Source of the DNA: an uncultured Clostridia bacterium
GTDB taxonomy: Bacteria > Bacillota > Clostridia > TANB77 > CAG-508
Length of the DNA: 9,480 bases
Assembly (NCBI GenBank): GCA_948517135.1
Contig: CAORJJ010000041.1
Coordinates: 8,882 to 18,361, forward strand
Direction of reading: 5' to 3'
A program made the translations under genes and the position numbers. Below, piece by piece: positions 5,247 through 9,480 of this stretch (the first letter of the stretch is position 1; each line of letters begins with the position of its first letter). The notes under the pieces are model-generated. The model had not been told where the DNA came from. It saw nothing but the letters and a program-made list of their open reading frames with translations, and searched no databases.

Positions 5247-6488
5247 ATGGAGTTAAATCAACCATTAGCTTACAGAGTAAGACCAAAATCATTAGACGAA
5301 TTTGTTGGTCAAGAACATGTAATTGGAAAAGATAAATTACTATATAGAACAATAAAAGCAGATAGATTATCAAGTTTAATTTTATGGGGACCTCCAGGGT
5401 GTGGAAAAACTTCACTTGCAAAAGTTATAAGTGAAACAACAAAATATAAATTTACAAAACTAAATGCTGTAACTTCTGGTGTTGGAGATATAAAAAAAGC
5501 AATAGAAGAAGCTGATAATCCATTATTAAATCCAAGTGGAAAATGTATATTATTTATAGATGAAATTCATAGATTTAATAAACTTCAACAAGATGCATTG
5601 CTTCCATTTGTTGAAGATGGAACTGTAATTTTGATAGGAGCTACTACTGAAAATCCATATTTTGAAGTAAATAAAGCTTTAATTTCACGATCTATGGTTA
5701 TAAAATTAGAACCACTAAAAAAAGAAGATATTTTTAAAGTTTTAAAAAATGCTATTATAAATAAAGAGGGGCTTGGAAGTTATAATATTAAAATATCTGA
5801 TGAAACATTAGAAACAATTGCAGAAGTATCAGGTGGAGATGTTAGAACAGCATTAAATGGTTTAGAAGTCGCAGTTTTAACTACTAAAATGAATTCTGAT
5901 GGTGTTATAGAAATTACTAATGAAATAGCAAGTCAAAGTTTAAATAAAAGAAAAGCGATGTTTGATAAAACAGGTGATAGCCATTATGATAATATAAGTG
6001 CTTTTATAAAATCAATGAGAGGTAGTGATCCTGATGCTACGGTTTTTTATTTAGCAAGAGCATTAAATGGAGGAGAAGATCCAGTATTTTTAGCAAGAAG
6101 AATAGTAATTGCTGCTTCTGAAGATGTTGGGATGGCAAATCCAAATGCATTAATTTTAGCAACATCTGCAATGCAAGCAGTAACAATGGTTGGAATGCCA
6201 GAAGCTAGAATTATTTTATCAGAAGCAGCAGTATATGTTGCAACATCTAAGAAGTCAAATGCATCATATAATGCAATAAATAAAGCAATTGAAGATGTTT
6301 CTACCAAAGATACTGGAACAATTCCAATGCATATAAGAAATGCACCTGCACAAGGAATGTCAGAATTTGGATATGGTGAAGGATATAAATATCCCCATAA
6401 CTATCCAGGTCATTGGGTTGAGCAACAATATCTTCCAGATAAAATGATTGGAACTAAGTACTACATAAAAGATGAAAACATTGAATAA
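5247..6488 (+). CDS. rarA: Replication-associated recombination protein RarA (MgsA), AAA+ ATPase
   Basis: RarA is a clamp-loader-like AAA+ ATPase, related to eukaryotic WRNIP1/Mgs1, that acts at stalled forks and single-strand gaps in the cytoplasm. The 413-aa product begins with the family signature PLAYRVRPKSLDEFVGQEH. Walker A is GPPGCGKTS (48-56), Walker B is ILFIDEIH (101-108), sensor 1 is GATTENP (131-137), and a conserved SR follows at 147-148. The C-terminal tetramerisation region is complete, including EDVGMANP and the late YKYPHNYPGHWVEQQYLPD stretch typical of RarA and absent from RuvB. AAAGGG (5235-5240) is six bases before the ATG, and the 12-base gap to ruvA implies co-transcription. 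A terminator follows at 6504-6536, which overlaps the next gene. Confidence 0.95.
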   Translation: MELNQPLAYRVRPKSLDEFVGQEHVIGKDKLLYRTIKADRLSSLILWGPPGCGKTSLAKVISETTKYKFTKLNAVTSGVGDIKKAIEEADNPLLNPSGKCILFIDEIHRFNKLQQDALLPFVEDGTVILIGATTENPYFEVNKALISRSMVIKLEPLKKEDIFKVLKNAIINKEGLGSYNIKISDETLETIAEVSGGDVRTALNGLEVAVLTTKMNSDGVIEITNEIASQSLNKRKAMFDKTGDSHYDNISAFIKSMRGSDPDATVFYLARALNGGEDPVFLARRIVIAASEDVGMANPNALILATSAMQAVTMVGMPEARIILSEAAVYVATSKKSNASYNAINKAIEDVSTKDTGTIPMHIRNAPAQGMSEFGYGEGYKYPHNYPGHWVEQQYLPDKMIGTKYYIKDENIE

Positions 6489-6503
6489 TTAAATAATTTT
6501 AGT

Positions 6504-6536
6504 AAAAAATACTCTTATGAAAAAGAGTATTTTTTT
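6504..6536 (+). terminator. Rho-independent terminator of rarA overlapping the next start codon
   Basis: A perfect 13-bp stem (6504-6516 with 6523-6535) carries a TACTCTT/AAGAGTA core and a six-base loop, and ends in a T-run (6530-6536). The loop is ATGAAA (6517-6522), which is exactly the start of the following permease gene. It looks like a normal terminator for ruvA-rarA but should also limit transcription into the permease pair. Confidence 0.85.
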
Positions 6537-6873
6537 ATGTATAGTGGCAGGTTTTCTGGCAGGAATAGTTAGTGGACTTTTTGGTGCTGGTGGCGGAATG
6601 ATTTTAGTCCCATTTATGACTTTAATATTGAAAGAAGATGAAGTAATTTCTAGAGCAACAACTATTATGTGTATATTTTTTATGGTTTTAACAAGCAGTT
6701 TTTTTTATTTTAAGCAAGATTCAATAAATTGGAATATCTCAATAAAATGCGCAATTGGAGGAATTATTGGAGGTGTTATAGGCTCAAAATTATTAATAAA
6801 ATTAGATAAAAATATATTGAAAATTTTATTTGTTATATTTTTAATATATGCATCTATAAAAATGATTATTTAG
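6517..6873 (+). CDS. TauE/SafE-type permease, N-terminal half-size subunit
   Basis: This 118-aa hydrophobic protein matches one half of the TauE/SafE (DUF81) family, whose members move sulfite, sulfonate-derived or other small anions across the membrane and usually have about 250 aa with two homologous halves. The family's glycine-rich helix-break motif is clear in GIVSGLFGAGGGMILVP (16-32), followed by three more membrane segments (about 45-66, 75-95, 100-118) and the GGIIGGVIGSKL pattern typical of the third helix. ATG 6517 has no convincing ribosome binding site and sits in the loop of the rarA terminator. No better in-frame start exists, apart from a GTG at 6544 that also lacks one and would cut into the first helix. 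The second half gene begins seven bases after the stop. The two products probably form one transporter. The substrate cannot be read from the sequence. Confidence 0.8.
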   Translation: MKKSIFLCIVAGFLAGIVSGLFGAGGGMILVPFMTLILKEDEVISRATTIMCIFFMVLTSSFFYFKQDSINWNISIKCAIGGIIGGVIGSKLLIKLDKNILKILFVIFLIYASIKMII

Positions 6874-6880
6874 GAGATTT

Positions 6881-7264
6881 ATGGGAGAAATTATTATTGG
6901 AATTGTATCAGGAATGGTTGCTGCACTAGGAATGGGTGGAGGAACGATTTTAATTTTGCTACTTGGAATATTTACAGAATTAAAACAGCATATAATTCAA
7001 GGAAGTAATTTAATATTTTTTATACCAACATCCATAGTTGCAATTATTATGAATGTAAAAAATAAAACTATAAATTATAAAAATGCTTTAGTGATAATTA
7101 TATCAGGAATAATTGGTGCTGTTATAGGATGTGAGATTTCTTTTAATATTGAAAATAAAAAATTAAAGAAAATTTTTGGAATTTTTTTACTATGTATAGC
7201 AATTTTTGAAATATATGATTTTTTTAGACAGTATATAAAAAGTAAAAAAGAAAATAATAATTAA
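6881..7264 (+). CDS. TauE/SafE-type permease, second half-size subunit
   Basis: This 127-aa membrane protein is the companion half of the permease. It repeats the family pattern: GIVSGMVAALGMGGGTILI (7-25) corresponds to the glycine-rich motif of the first half, the next helices run about 43-58 and 67-88 (IIISGIIGAVIGCEI), and a last helix spans about 97-115. The tail is short, basic and asparagine-rich. It has its own AGGAG before ATG 6881, overlapping the stop of the first half gene, so the two are translationally close but are different frames and separate proteins. Both halves are complete domains with proper ends, which argues for a genuine two-gene transporter and not a recently broken one. 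Confidence 0.82.
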   Translation: MGEIIIGIVSGMVAALGMGGGTILILLLGIFTELKQHIIQGSNLIFFIPTSIVAIIMNVKNKTINYKNALVIIISGIIGAVIGCEISFNIENKKLKKIFGIFLLCIAIFEIYDFFRQYIKSKKENNN

Positions 7265-7298
7265 TATAAATACAAATTTTGAAATGGAGGTAAATAAT

Positions 7299-7442
7299 AT
7301 GAGTTTTGCAAAAGGTGTTATGATAGGAACATTAATTACAGCAGGAACATTAATGATGTATTCAGAAGGATTAGACCAAAACAAGAAAAAGGTAATGAAA
7401 AAAGGTAAACAATTAGTTAAAAGAATGAAAAATGTTATGTAG
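7299..7442 (+). CDS. Small membrane-associated protein, 47 aa
   Basis: A short gene with a strong GGAGG (7286-7290) eight bases before its ATG and its own downstream hairpin. The 47-aa product starts with a hydrophobic, glycine- and threonine-rich segment (about residues 4-21, GVMIGTLITAGTLMMY) followed by a strongly basic helix (29-45, rich in Lys and Met). This layout recalls small YtxH- or YrzQ-like proteins of Firmicutes, which have one N-terminal membrane segment and a basic tail, but no function can be assigned. It follows the permease pair by 34 bases without an intervening terminator, so it may share their transcript. Confidence 0.72.
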   Translation: MSFAKGVMIGTLITAGTLMMYSEGLDQNKKKVMKKGKQLVKRMKNVM

Positions 7443-7443
7443 G

Positions 7444-7464
7444 AAAGGGCAAATAAGCCCTTTT
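7444..7464. terminator. Hairpin between convergent genes
   Basis: AAAGGGC (7444-7450) pairs with GCCCTTT (7457-7463) around AAATAA. A short run of four Ts follows on the plus strand and three Ts on the minus strand. It begins two bases after the 47-aa gene and lies just past the stop of the leftward gene, so it probably ends transcription from both sides, weakly. Confidence 0.7.
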
Positions 7465-7468
7465 CATA

Positions 7469-7882
7469 CTATTCTTCTTCTTTATCGAAAAATGTTTTTG
7501 GTGGGTGAGGCATATCTTCTTTTTCACAGCAAAGGTCAACACCTTTTAAGCATTTTCCATCATGTTCACATACTTTGCAAATTTTAACATGTTTTACTCT
7601 GTTTACCCAAATTTCTATTGCATAAGATTTGTAAGGGCATAAAGGTCCAAAAACAAATTCTCCTTCTTTATCTGTAAAAGTATGAGAAACTGGTTTTCTT
7701 TCATCTTTACATACTTCTATTAATTTTACAACAGCATCAGATACTGGTTCTCCACATGGTTCTCTTACAATACCATATACAACATTTCTTATATCTTCTG
7801 GAAGTCTCAATTCTAAATCGAATTGTTTACCTTTCTCTATTTTGCCATCAACATCAACAATTACTTTTTTATCAAATTCCAT
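7469..7882 (-). CDS. Cysteine-rich protein with a carboxypeptidase-regulatory-like (transthyretin-fold) domain
   Basis: The 137-aa protein has a central domain (about 34-95) with the typical pattern of the CarboxypepD_reg/Cna-B-like beta-sandwich: VYGIVREPCGEPVSDAVVKL, then a turn THTDKEGEF-like element (SHTFTDKEGEFVF, 66-78), then PYKSYAIEI. Such domains are structural or binding modules and have no catalytic residues. Eight cysteines are present (43, 58, 82, 102, 105, 111, 118, 119), several in a cluster including CKVC and CC near the C-terminus, which suggests metal binding or disulfide cross-linking. No signal peptide or membrane segment is visible. The acidic tail ends in DKEEE. AAAGGAG (7893-7899) precedes the ATG by 10 bases. 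I see no convincing promoter in the 214-bp divergent region. A role in a cross-linked coat or envelope layer is possible but is inference. Confidence 0.75.
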   Translation of the reverse strand: MEFDKKVIVDVDGKIEKGKQFDLELRLPEDIRNVVYGIVREPCGEPVSDAVVKLIEVCKDERKPVSHTFTDKEGEFVFGPLCPYKSYAIEIWVNRVKHVKICKVCEHDGKCLKGVDLCCEKEDMPHPPKTFFDKEEE

Positions 7883-8096
7883 AATAAATAAACTCCTTTC
7901 AAATTGTCTATATTAAAGTTTATGAATTTATAGGTTATTTTGTTAATAAAAAACATAATTATTGATTGATATGAGATTTATACAAATTCATAATATTTAC
8001 AAATTTAATAATTTGCAGTAAAATGTATAAGATATTAAAGAAAATTTGCATATAATATATTGATAAATATTAGAAAATATGAAGGGAAAATTGATA
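7883..8096. other. Divergent intergenic region with a 10-bp inverted repeat
   Basis: This 214-bp, almost wholly A+T stretch separates two divergent genes. It holds the two ribosome binding sites, a -10-like TATAAT at 8051-8056, and TTATGAATTT (7920-7929) repeated inverted as AAATTCATAA (7984-7993). I see no coding sequence or structured RNA in it. Confidence 0.4.
8051..8056 (+). promoter_or_regulatory. Possible -10 element of the murL gene
   Basis: TATAAT lies about 45 bases before the ATG at 8097, but no good -35 sits 16-18 bp upstream. The assignment is tentative. Confidence 0.4.
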
Positions 8097-8231
8097 ATGG
8101 ATTTTTGTGAAGTAAGAGAAAAATATCCTAAGTTTATATATAATGATTATAAGATAAGAGAAGAGGAAGATAAACTTGTTATAGAATATGATTTTGAAAT
8201 AGAGAATTTAATCCTAGAATTGAAATTTTAA
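8097..8231 (+). pseudogene. Detached N-terminus of murL
   Basis: ATG 8097, with AAGGG (8082-8086) 10 bases upstream, opens a 44-codon frame ending in TAA at 8229-8231. Its first 36-37 codons read like a normal protein start (MDFCEVREKYPKF, then EYDFEIEN). From about 8207 the sense passes to the next frame, which continues FNPRIEILKKNFKF without a break into the main murL frame. The frames overlap only at 8198-8231. Adding one T to the run at 8207-8209 joins them into one protein of 448 aa, about the usual MurL length. An in-frame ATG at 8079 lacks a binding site. Confidence 0.7.
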
Positions 8232-8296
8232 AAAAGAATTTTAAATTTAATAAAATTAATTCAAATGAAGTAAAAAATATAGTTTTTAATTTAGGA

Positions 8297-9442
8297 ATGG
8301 TTGAGGCTATAAGCTATTTTAAGTCAACATGTTCTCCACAATTTTTTATAAAATGTGGAAAACTAGATGACTTTCAAGAAAATTGGTTTAAAAAATTATA
8401 TTATCTAGGTTTAGGTGAATTTAGATTTATAAATAATATTAAAGTAGAACAAAATAAATTAGTAGAATTTACATCAATTGGAGAAGATATAGATGTTAAA
8501 CCAAATGAAAATAAGTTTACTGGATGTGTAATTCCTGTTGGTGGCGGAAAAGATTCTAATGTTACTATGAATTTACTAAAAAAATATAAAAACGATTCTT
8601 TAGTTTTTATGATTGGTGGAAAAAAGGTTTCTAAAGATTGTGCCAAAGTAGCGGGATATGCAGAAGAACAAATTATTGAAGTTAAAAGAATTATTGATAA
8701 AAATTTATTAGAATTAAATAAAAAAGGCTTTTTTAATGGACATACGCCTTTTTCTGCAATAGTTGCATTTATATCGTATTTATGCTCATATATGCTAGAA
8801 AAAAAATATATAGCATTATCAAATGAAGATAGTGCAAATGAAACTAATGTTGATGGAGAAAATATAAATCATCAATATTCTAAAACAATAGAATTTGAAA
8901 ATGATTTTAGAGAATATGCCAAAAGATATTTAAAAGCAGATATAGAATATTTTAGTATGTTAAGACCTATTAGTGAACTTCAAATAGCAATGCTTTTTTC
9001 AAGAATTGAAGATTTTCACCCAATTTTTAAAAGTTGTAATGTAGGAAGCAAGTCAGAACCTTGGATGTGGTGCTGTGACTGTCCAAAATGTTTATTTGTG
9101 TATACTATATTAAGTCCATTTTTATATAAAGAAAAGCTGATAAATATTTTTGGAGAAGATTTATTTGAAAAAGAAAAATTACTTAAAACTTTTGTAGAAC
9201 TTTGTGGCTATGGTGAAACAAAGCCATTTGAGTGTGTTGGAACATATAGTGAAATAAGATTTGCAATTTCAAAAACTATTGAAAATTTAGAAAAACAAGA
9301 TAAAAAATTGCCATATTTATTAGAATATTATAGAAATAATTTTGAACTATCTAAAGAGAATTTACTTGAGTTTTATAATGAAAACAATAATTTACCAGAA
9401 GAGTTTGCGGAAATTTTAAAGGATAAATTATTATTTGAGTAA
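8297..9442 (+). CDS. murL: MurL-type UDP-N-acetylmuramoyl-L-alanyl-L-glutamate epimerase (main part, frameshifted)
   Basis: MurL converts the terminal L-Glu of UDP-MurNAc-L-Ala-L-Glu to D-Glu in an ATP-dependent reaction, giving a route to D-Glu in peptidoglycan that bypasses glutamate racemase. It works with a MurD variant (MurD2) that adds L-Glu. Family marks are VGGGKDSNVTMNLL, like a PP-loop for ATP (about 81-94 of this frame), FFNGHTPFSAIVAF, IALSNEDSANETNV, the NHQYSKTIEFENDFREY block, and the late cysteine-rich WMWCCDCPKCLF. ATG 8297 has no ribosome binding site. The same frame is open back to 8198 and codes sensible sequence, so the real start is probably 8097, with a one-base deletion near 8207-8209 between. 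All visible active-site blocks are in the intact part. No MurD2 gene is in the window. The gene could be a recent pseudogene or the shift a sequencing error. Confidence 0.75.
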   Translation: MVEAISYFKSTCSPQFFIKCGKLDDFQENWFKKLYYLGLGEFRFINNIKVEQNKLVEFTSIGEDIDVKPNENKFTGCVIPVGGGKDSNVTMNLLKKYKNDSLVFMIGGKKVSKDCAKVAGYAEEQIIEVKRIIDKNLLELNKKGFFNGHTPFSAIVAFISYLCSYMLEKKYIALSNEDSANETNVDGENINHQYSKTIEFENDFREYAKRYLKADIEYFSMLRPISELQIAMLFSRIEDFHPIFKSCNVGSKSEPWMWCCDCPKCLFVYTILSPFLYKEKLINIFGEDLFEKEKLLKTFVELCGYGETKPFECVGTYSEIRFAISKTIENLEKQDKKLPYLLEYYRNNFELSKENLLEFYNENNNLPEEFAEILKDKLLFE

Positions 9443-9480
9443 GTAAAAATTTTTTAATACTTATTACTTGCCAATAGTAC

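Noticed and set aside
6047..6307. Minus-strand open frame inside rarA
   Set aside because: It is a shadow of the conserved RarA C-terminal region and has no ribosome binding site.
7190..7384. Minus-strand open frame across the end of the second permease half and the 47-aa gene
   Set aside because: It runs opposite two better-supported genes and has no start signal.
8204..8212. Programmed -1 ribosomal frameshift in murL
   Set aside because: The bases at the joint (G AAT TTA) do not form a canonical XXXYYYZ slippery site and I see no strong downstream stem, so a mutation or sequencing error is simpler.
8401..8646. Minus-strand open frame inside murL
   Set aside because: It is antisense to the conserved ATP-loop region of murL, without support of its own.
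9443..9480. Terminator after murL
   Set aside because: AAGTA and TACTT flank an A/T stretch, but the stem is only about five AT-rich pairs and the window ends, so I cannot support it.

Overview
The window is very AT-rich with standard-code genes, strong AGGAGG-type ribosome binding sites and compact spacing. Together with the rplM-rpsI pair, ruvA and rarA, this points to a low-GC Firmicute of the Clostridia type. I cannot name a species. Most of the window is ordinary chromosomal housekeeping DNA. I found no CRISPR array, insertion sequence, phage gene, tRNA or rRNA.

Layout. Positions 3-65 hold the tail of an unseen upstream gene. Positions 123-1115 encode a membrane-anchored metallo-beta-lactamase-fold hydrolase of the ComEC C-terminal type. 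A strong promoter and a structured leader then precede rplM (L13) and rpsI (S9), which end at a perfect 15-bp terminator hairpin. An unrecognised 426-aa protein lies on the minus strand (2237-3517). Its promoter stands well back, giving a leader of about 128 nt that contains a terminator-like hairpin just before the ribosome binding site. Divergent from it is a membrane-anchored protein of two tandem beta-rich repeats (3786-4521), split by one extra A in an A-run. Next come ruvA and rarA, probably one operon for recombination and stalled-fork repair. Two half-size TauE/SafE permease genes and a 47-aa small protein follow, then a convergent hairpin. A minus-strand cysteine-rich protein with a carboxypeptidase-regulatory-like domain (7469-7882) comes next. 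The window closes with a MurL-type UDP-MurNAc-L-Ala-L-Glu epimerase (8097-9442), whose first 37 or so codons are out of frame because one T appears to be missing near 8207-8209.

The observations most worth a second look are these: (1) two single-base homopolymer frameshifts, in murL and in the repeat protein; (2) a rarA terminator whose loop is exactly the ATGAAA start of the first TauE half gene; (3) the attenuator-like leader of the unknown 426-aa gene; (4) the split TauE pair; (5) the ruvA-rarA pairing without ruvB. I see no clear evidence for a wholly new multi-gene system here.
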